Below are positions 22,216-51,775 of a stretch of DNA of 64,000 nt, in pieces. The notes beneath the pieces were generated by a model. That model ran no database searches. It saw only the letters and a program-made list of their open reading frames with translations, and had not been told where the DNA came from. Both the position numbers and the translations under genes were made by a program. Each line of letters begins with the position of its first letter. Within the stretch, counting starts at the first letter, position 1. The stretch comes from Apostichopus japonicus (lineage: Eukaryota; Echinodermata; Holothuroidea; Aspidochirotida; Stichopodidae): positions 13,724,001 through 13,788,000 of the forward strand of contig NC_092573.1 of the NCBI RefSeq assembly GCF_037975245.1, in the 5' to 3' direction.

Positions 22216-22243
22216 TGTTCTTCTTTCTCTTTTCATTTTTCAG
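22210..22243 (+). promoter_or_regulatory. Strong splice acceptor before ORF3
   Basis: TCCTAAT (22210-22216) is a perfect match to the animal branch-point consensus, and its branch A would be 22215. A pyrimidine-rich run follows and ends in CAG at 22241-22243, 28 bases on. The branch point contains the pol stop codon TAA (22213-22215). ATG of ORF3 is 4 bases after the AG. This layout suggests ORF3 is made from a spliced subgenomic RNA, as retroviral env is. Confidence 0.6.
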
Positions 22244-22246
22244 AAA

Positions 22247-22918
22247 ATGGAGAAAGATAAATTCGAGGTTCAGTACTGTTGTACAGGCTGCAGTAAGAAG
22301 TTCTCAAAGAGGGTCGATCTTGAAAACCACTACAAGGAGAAACACGAGAGACCTCGACGACAGTTCACGTGCCAACATTGTGATTATTCTTCTGACAGGA
22401 AATTCGACATCACACGTCATACTGCCAGCCGACACACCGAGAATGCCAAACCGAAAGATCATTGCACTGTTACCACCGAAACGTACGAAGTAGAACCAGG
22501 ACATGGATCAAGAAAACGGCAAAGCAACGGCGTTAAGACACCTCCGAAGGTCAAGAGGAGGGAAAATTCATGGCCATCACTGGATTCCCTACTTGGATCT
22601 CCGACCAAGGACATTGGTGGACCGAATGACGGGAAGGACAAGAGGGAGGGCAAAGATCGCCCGTCCCCTCCGCCTACACCAAGAACGACACCGGCGAGGA
22701 AAAAGAACTGCCAGAAAACTTCCCCCGTTATCACCAACCCATTGGCCAAACAGTCAAACCGGCAATCCCCTCGATCGGCCCTGTCCATTATAGGAGAGGA
22801 TAAAGTTGACCTGGAAGACGACAGCAAGTTGGAACAAAGGGTGACCACTAACGTATTCCCAGATGGACGGATCAAGGTCGTGGTTGAAAGATTCCAGAAG
22901 AACGACGCGTGGAACTGA
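22247..22918 (+). CDS. ORF3: two-finger C2H2 zinc-finger protein in env position
   Basis: 223 codons, 31 bases after the pol stop. Two C2H2 fingers: C12-x2-C15-x12-H28-x4-H33 and C42-x2-C45-x12-H58-x4-H63, linked by a short basic segment. Residues 70-180 are basic, rich in Ser, Pro and Lys with SPPPTPRTTP, and probably disordered. The last 40 residues are acidic then mixed, ending in a DGRIKVVVERF phrase that looks folded. There is no signal peptide or membrane helix, so it is not an envelope protein. The fingers suggest nucleic-acid binding, perhaps of the element's own RNA or DNA or of host DNA; this is inference. I know of no named Ty3/Gypsy ORF of this kind. Confidence 0.8.
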   Translation: MEKDKFEVQYCCTGCSKKFSKRVDLENHYKEKHERPRRQFTCQHCDYSSDRKFDITRHTASRHTENAKPKDHCTVTTETYEVEPGHGSRKRQSNGVKTPPKVKRRENSWPSLDSLLGSPTKDIGGPNDGKDKREGKDRPSPPPTPRTTPARKKNCQKTSPVITNPLAKQSNRQSPRSALSIIGEDKVDLEDDSKLEQRVTTNVFPDGRIKVVVERFQKNDAWN

Positions 22919-23089
22919 ACCAGATGTTTATATAAGTTTGTAAATATGTTTATAATGTAAATATGTTAATATTTTCTGTGTTATTGTGTTAAGATAACGA
23001 GAGTGGTAGCCGTGTTATTCTAACGTAGGAAATTTGTTTAAAGTAATAGTTATTCTCAAGTAAGTAAATGCGAGGACGCATTTGAAGCT

Positions 23090-23102
23090 AAGGTGGGAGG
23101 TG
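23090..23102 (+). promoter_or_regulatory. Polypurine tract
   Basis: AAGGTGGGAGGTG directly abuts the 3' LTR at 23103 and would prime plus-strand synthesis. It has one or two pyrimidine interruptions, so it is not an ideal tract. Between ORF3 and this site lie about 170 bases of AT-rich untranslated sequence. Confidence 0.7.
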
Positions 23103-24307
23103 TGTAACCGAACTTGCATAGTACTTAAGCTTTGAGGGCTATTCTTTAAGCTGTATAGACTGTTTACGTAATGTTATGATTCTATGCCGGGAAATCCCCG
23201 TTAAGTTGTTTACTATGACGTAAGTAATCGTGCACCTGGCCTCTCGGTCTCCGGAAGTCTGGTGACTGCAACACTAAGGCGGTGCTCTTTGAAGTAGTAA
23301 CTTTCTCACGCGCGTAAACTTAAGCCATTGTTCAGGCTAGTATAAAAGGAGCTGTTGGTACGTGCAGCGAGGGACTCTTTGCCAAAATCTCGCAAGACAT
23401 CTACGTACGGTACGTCATATCATTTACTATTATCCAAGTTGGTAGGTTTCTAATACCACGGCACCGTGTATAACTGTTCTTAGATATTGTAAGCGCTCAG
23501 AATATTATTGGATACATTTGTGAGTTGTATAAATTGTTAGCAAACTGCACTAGTGCACTGAGGGATATTACGCCCAATTATTTAGGAGTAACGTTATTAA
23601 CCGATTGTTATCATTTTACGTTATTCAGTAGCGCTCTGAACTACGTGACAATGTGTGTACTTTAGTAGAGATCAGTATTCTGCCGTGATTGTATATTTTC
23701 AGTTAGTCCGTAAGTAGGAACATAAGTGAATAGCCTAGGTCAGATATTTGCCATATACGTTACTGCCATTTAGTCAATCGATTGGTTCTTAGTATATTTG
23801 TATCTGTTAACGGTATTGCAGACACCGTTTAGTTAACCCTATAGCTTTGAATCTGTTTACATATTTAGAGCCTGCGTTTGGCGTTCCGTTTATCGCCGTG
23901 TTATACGTTGCGTTATACGCTGCGTGTGGCGCCGCGTTGGACGTTGCGTTGGACGTTGCGTTGGGCGCCGCGTTTTACGTTGCGTTCCGCGCTGCGTTGG
24001 ACGCCGCGTTGTACGTTGCGTTATACGCTGCGTGTGGCGCCGCGTTGGACGCTGCGTTGGGCGTTGCGTTTAGTGCCGTGTTCTACGCTGCGTTTAGACG
24101 CCGCGTTTAGGAATTGCGTTAACCTTTACGTTATGCGTAATGTAAGGATATTTAATGAACCTAAGTGTAAGTCGGAGGTTTGAATAAACGGTGCCACTGT
24201 GCCACGGGCACTTTATCATCCTCTTCATTGTCATCTTTTTGTCGAGACTCTCTTCCGCCAACCCCATAATTAAAGACTGCCCCACCAGACAGGGAAGTGA
24301 CGTTACA
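23103..24307 (+). repeat. 3' LTR (1205 bp)
   Basis: Same sequence as 15742-16946 with no difference found by eye: TATA box 23341-23349, 12-bp array 23875-24104, AATAAA 24183-24188. It is followed by ATAC, the target duplication. Confidence 0.95.
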
Positions 24308-25430
24308 ATACGTTTATAATCAATACATCGCTGGTAATGGGTATATTGTTCCCGAACAACTTAAAATAGCCTATTTAATCCCTATCTACAAAAAGGGTGA
24401 TCATTCCTAACTCTTGACAAATACAAACCTGTTTCTAGCTGGTCATCATGCTTTTTCAAAATTAATGAAAGGATTGTCCACAACCGAACTACAACTTACT
24501 CTGTAAACCTATGATACATTCATTATATCCAGGTCAATATGGCGTTTGGATAGGGCGGCGCTCTACGGAATTAGCTTTCTTGGCAGATTTTTACAGCGAA
24601 TGACTTGAAAGGGACGGAGGACACAATATCCCGTGAATTACAAGCTTATCATTAGTTTTCTGCTAACAAATTGTCACTAAATGTGAGCAAAATCACGTAC
24701 ATTATATTTTATTAGCAATAGTAGTAAAATGACAGTGTTTACCTCAACTTAAAACTAAATAACATTTGCATTCACAATTAGGAAGATAATACAAAGTTGG
24801 TGTCATCATTGATTCGAGATTAAACTTCATGTTGAAATTAACTTCCACTAAGGTCGCTAAGGGAACTGGTATTCTCTCAAAGTTAAAACTTTCCTTGCAA
24901 AAAGTATCCTTTACCGCATTGTTCATAATCTACTCCCAGCAAATTTCACAAATTTCTTTACCTAAAATTACCAAATCCACAAGTATAACAATAGGTCAGC
25001 TGATAACCATTACAATTAACGTTTTAGAATTAAGACTGCCAAAAATCGATTGGAAATTCGTGAAATTTCTCTCATTGCCACAGGATAATAAAAATTATAG
25101 CACTATTTCATCTTTCAGAAGAAAATGAAGAAAATGAAGAAAATTGCTATTTGAGATATTATTGACTATAACCAAATTTCCCTCTTTTCAAGTGTTTTTG
25201 TCATTTATTGTTTGTTTGTTGTGTTTTCTTTTTTTCTCTACATAAATAAATATACATACCCTATGGTAGTGAAGCGCTCCAACAGGTTGTAACTAGCCGA
25301 GCGGCTGTGGGTTCGATAGGGCCGCTGATGGCCACCCTATGTCAGGATCAATGTGGGGCAACCTGAACCAATTAAACACGAACAATTAAATTGAATTTTG
25401 TACTACAAATAAAATTAATACAAAACCGCT
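24308..25430 (+). mobile_element. Decayed LINE, 3' half, continuing after the LTR element
   Basis: Picks up where 15741 breaks off: an EQLKIAYLIPIYKKGDHS phrase (about 24350-24410) is the usual LINE motif ahead of the RT core. Further on, LGVIIDSRLNF and GILSKLKLSL (about 24800-24890) match the segment after the catalytic box; the YADD region itself is lost. The 3' flank to about 25430 may be its untranslated tail. Many stops and deletions. Confidence 0.7.
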
Positions 25431-25489
25431 GCCCACCCTGGGCAGGTGTCTACAAACCAAGTTATAAATTACTTGAGGTCATCGCAGTG

Positions 25490-25507
25490 ACCCCCCCCCC
25501 CCCCCCA
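25490..25507. repeat. Poly-C tract
   Basis: About 16 consecutive Cs, one of roughly twenty long G or C runs in this window. Confidence 0.9.
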
Positions 25508-25701
25508 ATAAGAATGTTCCAAGGTGATCAATTAATACTTCACCAATAGGCAATAAATCACTAACGAAGTTAATGATAGGAAGAAATAAACTGCCCAACC
25601 TATAGTACCAATATTTAATTAATAACATTCGAAATGCACATAAATCTCTGCTTATAATTTACATAGATAATAGTAAGACGTACCTGCAAATTCGCAGATT
25701 T

Positions 25702-25779
25702 ATATTTAGGACTCGTAATTGTGCGATTAGCCACGGACTTAAGTCCGTGGCCAATCGCATAATTACTAGTCCTAAATCT
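25702..25779. repeat. 78-bp near-perfect palindrome
   Basis: The centre CCACGGACTTAAGTCCGTGG (25731-25750) is perfect; the arms extend outward about 28 more bases with few mismatches. It can form a long hairpin. A 90-codon open frame starting from a GTG inside it (25747) runs into the next MITE and resembles nothing I know. Confidence 0.9.
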
Positions 25780-25917
25780 ACTACTATACGTCGGCGTTGT
25801 CTCGTCGAAAATTCAACCCGAATCGAAGCCACCCGAGCCACAAATAACAAATACAAGAATAATCCCGCGGGGTTAAGTGATAGTATCGTCCGACGCAAAC
25901 ACCCTGTTACCAAACGT

Positions 25918-26493
25918 TTAAAGGATTGGTTCAGTTGTCATACATGTTTATGTTATATGAAAGAGGACAATAAAAGAAACACAATGGTGAAAAAACTGTT
26001 CAAATATCTTTTCGGTTAAAGAGATATTCAAGTGTTAAGTTTTATCAGATTGTGTAGTAACTGCTGAAATCTGACTAGCTGTGATGTCACATCAACACAT
26101 TCCAGAAAAGTCTTTGTTTTTTTTCTAAATATTTTGTGAGATTTCATGACTTTCAACCAGAAGATATATCAAGAGATCTCATATTTGTCAAAGGAAGTAT
26201 TTGAGATTAAACATCTGAAGAATTTTTGATTATATTATTTTCAAATTTGTTTAAAAATGTAAATAATTTTTAAAGAAATATATTCACACATGTTAAGGAA
26301 GTGAGGATGTGACATCACACCCTCACAGTTAGTCTTTCTACACCAGTCATTTTCAAAGAAATTTTGATATCTTCAAAGTGTCATATCTCCTTAACAGAGC
26401 ATGCTATCATGGTAGTTTCTTCACTGTTCTTTTTGTCTTTTTGTGCTCTTTCATACAAAATAGACATGTCAAACACCTGAACCAATCCTTTAA
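25918..26493. mobile_element. TTAA-flanked MITE, 568 bp
   Basis: TTAA on both sides (25918-25921 and 26490-26493). Terminal inverted repeats start AGGATTGGTTCAG and remain similar for about 75 bases. An inner inverted pair (TGATGTCACAT at about 26081 and GATGTGACATCAC at about 26305) extends the fold. No coding content. TTAA targets suggest piggyBac-type mobilisation. Confidence 0.75.
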
Positions 26494-27501
26494 TGGGTTT
26501 AGAGTAATAATTCAATGGGATTCAGACAAACGGGGAAATACGCCCACAATATTATAAGTAAAAGGACTCGGACTTGCCTAAACTCTAAAAGAACACGTAA
26601 CTTACTTAACGAACTGGCCAACCGGACCTCACTGGGCAGCGGCTAATACAACACACTCTTGGAAATCAAAATTGCAAGTGCCCTAAACAATAAATACTGA
26701 CTCGAAACCTCGGATCTTCGCGTGGCTCGAACATTCCACATAGCTACGAAGGAAGCAGACTATTGTCACGAGAACTGGACGGCTAAAAGGGAGACGGAAA
26801 CAAAGGACTAAAATAGCATTTGGAACTACAACAATTCACTTATACATACAAAATATATTAGATCAAACCATAGAAATGGATCAAACAAATCTCCAGAGAA
26901 CAATACACACAAACAGGACCAACTACTCCAGCAGTGATGCCACCTATGTACGGAGGCGTTTACGTGACGCTCCTCCGGGCGTCCCACCAGCCACCTGAAA
27001 CCATTGTATTGAACTGTGTGCATTTGTTATACGACTTGCATTACACTATTCGGCAACCCAGGAGCTTTTTATTGCCTTAATCATACAAAAATTTCATATG
27101 GACCCAAATCTTTGGTTCTGTGATTGATTTTGTTATGAATCTTGTGTATCGTCAAGACTGTTCTTCAGATGGCAGCTGTCTGCAACCGTAATATCAAAGG
27201 GGGAGTTCCCGTTACCAACACATTGATTTCTAGTCTCGTGCAAATGGTACATACCATAGCCTGATACTCTGCCAACCAGAAATTTGTTTGGAAATATTTT
27301 CTAAAATCAAATTGATAGAATTTTTCAGACCTTATTCTCTTCAGCTTAGCAACTCTTAAATTTCACAGTTATTCCGTGAACTAAAAAAGGCCTCTGCTAT
27401 GCTAATTTAAGGTTAGGTAGCATTGACCTAGAAATTGTGTGACAACTGACATTACATGGTCTGCTACTGTAAATCTGATAGTCCTACGCTCGCAAGTTAT
27501 A
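26494..27501. other. 5' flank of GALT with old coding-like debris
   Basis: About 26530-27005 has phrases that read like worn coding sequence in shifting frames, perhaps from a retroelement, but I could not identify them. A GALT promoter should lie in the last few hundred bases; no TATA box or Inr stands out. Confidence 0.35.
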
Positions 27502-46783
<19,282 letters not shown>

Positions 46784-48480
46784 AGTATTCACTGACACCT
46801 TCTGCCAGTATCTTGCTTTGTTTCAATGTTGGCTTTTTTCTTTTATGAAGAATGTAATTCCTTGTGTGTGAAACCATCTTTAAGAGTCATCAATGGCAGG
46901 TGTAACCAGGGTCATGAATTTATGACAGTACCCTTTTAGAATTAAAATGAGAACAATATCTAGCTAGGACCAATGATAGTTATCTAATAAATGAGAATCG
47001 AGAGAATTATAGACATGGATACGCACTTAAGGGTCCTCAGCATTGCATCTAAATTTAGCATGCTGAAACAGCCAAGACATTTTCCTCTGTGGTTCTCATC
47101 CTCCAAAATGACACTCTTTGGAGTGTTCAATAAGAAAATGAGTCTCTTCCGAGACTGACAGTAAGTACTCTTTGTGACGCATTAATTTGCCTGATGACGT
47201 TTGAGGTTCTTTAACTTTATAGCATATTCCTGGCAATAATGTTGTGTGATGAGCTTCCTTGCAGCACTCGAATGCATTTACAATATCACTAGATAGCCTT
47301 TAAAGAAGAGCCTGCTAAGATCGAAATGTCAGGCCCTCCTTTATATACTTTACAACACAGGCATTGATTAGTTGTTAACACTTTTTGCTTTCTAAACTAT
47401 AACTTGTGTGAAAGTAAGTTGGGCTGACTTTTCGATCCTAGCAGTTAAACTATAACTTTTCGCACCACCAAATACCCTACTGCAAAGTGGATATTGTTAC
47501 CTTATTGCATCGGACTTATTAACAACTTTGATCAAATTGACTACTTTTTTTCTTCAAAAGTATCAAAGCAATCATCATTCATTAGCCTAGACCTACTGCA
47601 CTTTCATAGATGAAACTATTAACCTAGCCTTCTTTACAGAATCTAGGCTGAACTCAGTTATTATCATGTACAGGATAATATTCCAAAGTGCCTTTTCCGA
47701 CAAGAACAACCTGAAAACCAAAACGTTTAGTGGTTCGGATGTGTTAAACATATTCAAAGTGTGGTATGTCATACATGGTGATATTTATAAACTTGTGCAC
47801 ACACCAACATTAAGAGGGTTATCTATAGACTCATGTCGCAACATATAAAGGAAGGTACCATTGCTTGATAAGTGAGATTAATGAAGGACTTTGTAATAAA
47901 CTCACGACTTATTGATGTCACTAACATGTGACATTTAACTTTAATTATTAAATTCTCAACAGAGAGAGTAAATGTTATTATTATTCCTAACATGAATATT
48001 TTGTAATACAGAATTTATGGAATACACATTCAAACAAGTAAGCTTCTAGTCATCTGTGTCAATCTTATATTATTTCTTTGTGTTGCATTTTGATTCCTGT
48101 AAATTCCTTCTGTGATTTCTGCCAAGCGGCCCCAAACTCCTGATGTAATATCTTAATGATGTAAGGGGTCACTGTATCCAAGGTTAACTAGAAACAATCT
48201 TGGAAATATTTACGATTCCAACTAAAATATTGGACGAAAAAGGACAGTTGCGCTCATCGAGAAATGCCATTTTTTTCATTGTGCATCTAAATGTTGGTTT
48301 TTCAGTATGGTTTTGTATTTTTGTAATATTTTTTATCATACCTAGCAGAGAGTTATAGTTTGCTATTGAATGTTTGGATAAATTATTCTCCAAGGTAGAG
48401 TTGGAATTTTTCGGTAGGAGAGAGGGGGGTGGGTGCCAGGGTGGTATAAAGGAATGGGATCTTATCAAATCTTGGTATGA
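46784..48480. other. GALT 3' untranslated and intergenic sequence
   Basis: AATAAA at 46986-46991 is the nearest plausible GALT poly(A) signal, 203 bases past the stop. No other exon or repeat recognised to 48480. Confidence 0.45.
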
Positions 48481-48910
48481 CCTTTATTAACATTTAGTTT
48501 TAGTTTAGTACAAAAAAAGGATCAGGAGGGACACTTACGTCCCCATCAAGGACCCTATAGGAGAGAGAAAAAAAAACTGAAGACACAAACTCTCAGACCC
48601 GATTACAATGCTTAAAGTGCTTGTCCAAAGCATTCTTAAACCCATTGACACTACTAGCAAGTACAACTTTCTCAGGCAAACCGTTCCATTCATTCACAAC
48701 TCTGTTAGGAAAAAAATTATGCGGCATATTAATCCTACTATGTGACTTTTGGAGTTTAAAGACAATGACCTCTGGTACAACTACTATTAGCAAACATGAA
48801 AAAGTCGGTAAAGGATAAATTGTCAAAACCATACACTATCTTGAAAACCTGAATCAAGTCCCCATTTGTACCAAAGAAACAAACCCCTCTGCCCTTTTCT
48901 ATCTATGCCA
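48481..48910 (-). mobile_element. 3' end of a LINE, minus strand
   Basis: Read on the minus strand, 48905-48593 gives DLIQVFKIVYGFDNL, then FFPNRVVNEWNGLPEKVV, then FKNALDKHFKH. This is the well-known C-terminal tail of LINE reverse transcriptases. The piece is truncated upstream, and its 3' untranslated region runs to about 48481. Confidence 0.8.
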
Positions 48911-51110
48911 CAGGTAGGATAAGGAAGAAGATACCAAACACTCCCTTGAAGAGTGGGGGGGGGGGAGGAGAGGGATTGAGGTAAATTATCTTGACCCTAA
49001 CAGGAAACTGTAAAACAAATGTTAAAAACAAAAAAATGCAAAGACAAAATAAAACAGGAGGAAATGTCTCTTTTGGAAAAAGTGAAAATGTAATATCAAT
49101 CTGTACAAGTTGTCAATCACAACCAATTCTGGCTATGATGACCATGTCAAATCAATGTTTTCCTCTTAAACAGGTTACGTTTATACCATGCTTACATCTT
49201 AAAGAGATGAGGGGATGGAGGGTGGGGGGGGTATAGAAAGACTAGCCCCTGTTTATAATTGAGGTCAGGCTTCACTCTCCTTGGATCTGCTAAAGAATCA
49301 ACATGACAGATTAAAAAGTAGTTTATAACCTTCTTAAACAGGGTAAGGCTTTATTAAAACACCTCTTCTGAAATGAAATGCTCATTATGTTTGGAAGGTT
49401 TGTCCTTATCTTCTTCATGTTTGGAAGAATTGTCAAGTTTGGTTTAGAAGATGAAAAGTTGATGAAGCTGAATTGGGTATGATGAAACTCAAAGAACTGA
49501 AAAAAAATCCTAACGGTTTCTCGGGTGGAAGATCCAATGTTACAGCTGAAATGGGCAAGATACAACTCAAAAAACCGATACAAATACCGAAAGTCACTCT
49601 CTTTTCCAATTCAAAAAGTATAAGAAAAAAATGTTTTTCATTTCTTAAAACTAAACATACCCATGCGATATACAGCTTTTCCATCTACCCTGCATATAAA
49701 CAATTCACAACTTAAAACAACTTTAACATATAGAATGGTACTTTGACCAAGGTCAAGATGTCTTACCATAGAATGTCAGGACACAACGGGGAGAGAGAGG
49801 AGGGACCCTTATAAAACAGTATATCCCAGTAGAAAAATAATTAGCATCATATCTAATCTAAACACAAAATCCCCACCAATGTCCACAAACTAACAGTTTG
49901 GCATGCATATCTTTATATAATATTCAGTTTTATACCCCTTACAGAGTATTAACTGCTGCTAACAAACGAATGCTTTTTTCTCCGTATTTATTTCCTTTTT
50001 TCATAATAGTGCAATTCTGTGGAAGAATTGGTCCAAGTGATTCAAATGTTCAGTAAAATGAGACAAACCACATAGGATCAATTCCAGTATTAGACAAAGA
50101 GTCTATTTACCCTAAAAAAGAATTTTTTTCTTAGCAATATGAATGGCGATATATGCTGTTCTTATTCAATGTGATTAACCAAAACAAAATCTTGTTTTGC
50201 ATCCCACTTTTTCCTTTTATTAAGTTTATACTTTCTTCTTTTTTTTTCTTCTTTTATTGCTGGACTTATTTTAATTTACTGAGATATGCCCTCTGCTCAT
50301 TTTGCCCCCTGCAGTAGATTCTATAGTTCCTTCAACCCAGTAGGGACTAAAATGTTCTATCGCCCTTTATATTATCTTGCATGACGACTTAATCTGTCAT
50401 TTTTCCTTTGCACTACTTTGTTAAAGGGTATAATAGTAAAATGAAAAGGAAAATAAAAGGTGTGGGGGGGGGGGGAGAAATGACTGAAAGTCCAACTTAA
50501 CAGTCCCAGCATAGTATGTCATCACACACACAAGTATGACTGAGAAATCCAGCTTAAAACTAGCATGTCAGCAGAATCCAGAAATGGCCAGTACCTTTTC
50601 ATGAAAACATAGGATGATTTGACAAAGAAAAATACATCTAATAATCTACACAATAAAACTTAACAAACCCAGAAAAAAATCCAGAATAATTTTTTTTTTT
50701 TTAAATTAGCGATAACCTTGGTTAATTTAATTTGAAGAATCTCTCCTCGAAACTCCTCAATAGGAAGTTTTACATTTGATTTGCAGATCAATTGCAGCCG
50801 TTTTGCTCTGGTTTTCTCCGACCATCATTGTCATCATCATTATCATCAGTATCATGCTTGATTAATTACCAATTCTTCTTCACTTCTATAAAATAAATAA
50901 AAAAGTTACTTTTATTTGAATCATAAATCCCTGACATAGTTTTATAACCAAAAAAAAGAAAAATGGGTTATACTTTACCTATCTTGTCGTTATGCCACAG
51001 TTAATCTGATTTCTTTTAGTATTATTACTATTATTGTTATTATCATTTACGAGATCTGATCTGAAACATGAGAGACAAATGAGGAAACTTCCACCCAGAA
51101 TGGTTTAACG
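48911..51110. other. Region between the convergent genes, no exon recognised
   Basis: G-runs at 48955-48964 and 50464-50474; otherwise AT-rich. TTTATT at 50911-50916 is AATAAA on the minus strand, 314 bases past the UBE2R stop, and could end that transcript. Confidence 0.45.
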
Positions 51111-51179
51111 GCTGTTTAATCAAGGATCATACAGCTGTTTAATCAAGGATCATACAGCTGTTTAATCAAGGATCATACA
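51111..51179. repeat. Three exact 23-bp tandem repeats (UBE2R 3' UTR)
   Basis: GCTGTTTAATCAAGGATCAT plus ACA, three times with no difference. They lie 51 bases after the UBE2R stop codon on the minus strand, so they are probably in its 3' untranslated region. Confidence 0.9.
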
Positions 51180-51229
51180 GTTTTTAAGACTGATCTCCCG
51201 ACAGACTCTGTGATCCTTTCATGTTTATG

Positions 51230-51479
51230 TCATGAGTCTTCGTTCCCGGAATCGTCTTCGTTTATTTTAGCTTTCTCTTCGTCTTCTACTTCCTCCTCTT
51301 CCTCATCGCTTTCATCGTCGTCATCGTCGTAATCGTCGTCGTACGCAAAGTCCTCGTCCAATACGTCCGAGCTCTGTGGTTGGGATTGCCGTTTTGTTTT
51401 GATGCAGTAGTCGTTCAGGGTCAACGGTACGACCACATTGTCTTTCTTCGCCTCCTCCTTCGAGACTTGCACTTGTTTT
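51230..51479 (-). CDS. UBE2R2: UBE2R/CDC34-type E2 enzyme, last coding exon
   Basis: Minus strand: acceptor of T-rich tract plus TCCTGATCAG, then 83 codons including stop TGA at 51232-51230. Opens with KQVQVSKEEAKKDNVVVPL, then TLNDYCIKTK, which matches the CDC34/UBE2R segment VPTTLAEYCVKTK. Then comes an acidic tail of about 50 residues, nearly all Asp and Glu in its middle, ending DDSGNEDS. In CDC34 this tail contacts the basic canyon of the cullin in SCF ligases and speeds K48 chain building. The symbol follows the human pair UBE2R1/UBE2R2; I cannot tell which, and a single invertebrate gene may match both. Its tail is more acidic than I recall for the human proteins. Confidence 0.9.
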
Positions 51480-51584
51480 CTGATCAGGAGAAAAAAAAAT
51501 TAAAGGACATCATTACATTTTATGTTAAATTCAAATCATCATTCATGTTTGTACCCATCTCCACATTGACTTATCATGTTCTCT

Positions 51585-51775
51585 CAAATTCAAACATATT
51601 TGCCCATCTCCAAGTTTCTAATCATACAATATCTGGCCATCTCCAATTCAATCATATTTGCCCATCTCCAAGTTTATAATCATACAATATCTGGCCATCT
51701 CCAATTCAATCATATTTGCCCATCTCCAATTTTTCTTATACAATATCTGCTCATCTCTAATTTAATCATAATCTT
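51585..51775. repeat. 58-bp tandem repeat, just over three copies (UBE2R intron)
   Basis: CATATTTGCCCATCTCCA recurs at 51595, 51653 and 51711, spacing 58. Open frames of 71-99 codons on the plus strand here are products of the repeat. Confidence 0.9.

Larger units (their letters stand above)
15738..24311 (+). mobile_element. Complete Ty3/Gypsy LTR retrotransposon with a third ORF
   Basis: Element proper is 15742-24307 (8566 bp), flanked by the target duplication ATAC at 15738-15741 and 24308-24311. Order: LTR, primer site, gag, pol (protease, RT, RNase H, integrase), ORF3, purine tract, LTR. The order RT-RNase H-integrase places it in Ty3/Gypsy. All three main frames are open, and the two LTRs look identical over 1205 bp, so the copy is young. 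It sits inside an older LINE. Unusual traits: the zinc-finger ORF3, an amber codon near the gag start, and a CpG-rich 12-bp array in the LTR. I cannot assign a named clade without a phylogeny. Confidence 0.95.

Noticed and set aside
25285-25330. TAGCCGAGCGG and GGTTCGATAGGGCC, like tRNA A and B boxes
   Set aside because: The boxes are only about 5 bases apart, so no tRNA can fold; probably part of the LINE tail or a deleted SINE.
25747-26019. 90-codon frame over the palindrome and MITE edge
   Set aside because: Starts from GTG in a palindrome and ends inside a non-coding MITE; no known domain.
26494-27060. Possible extra gene upstream of GALT
   Set aside because: Coding-like phrases shift frame and contain stops; no splice sites fit, so noted only as debris.
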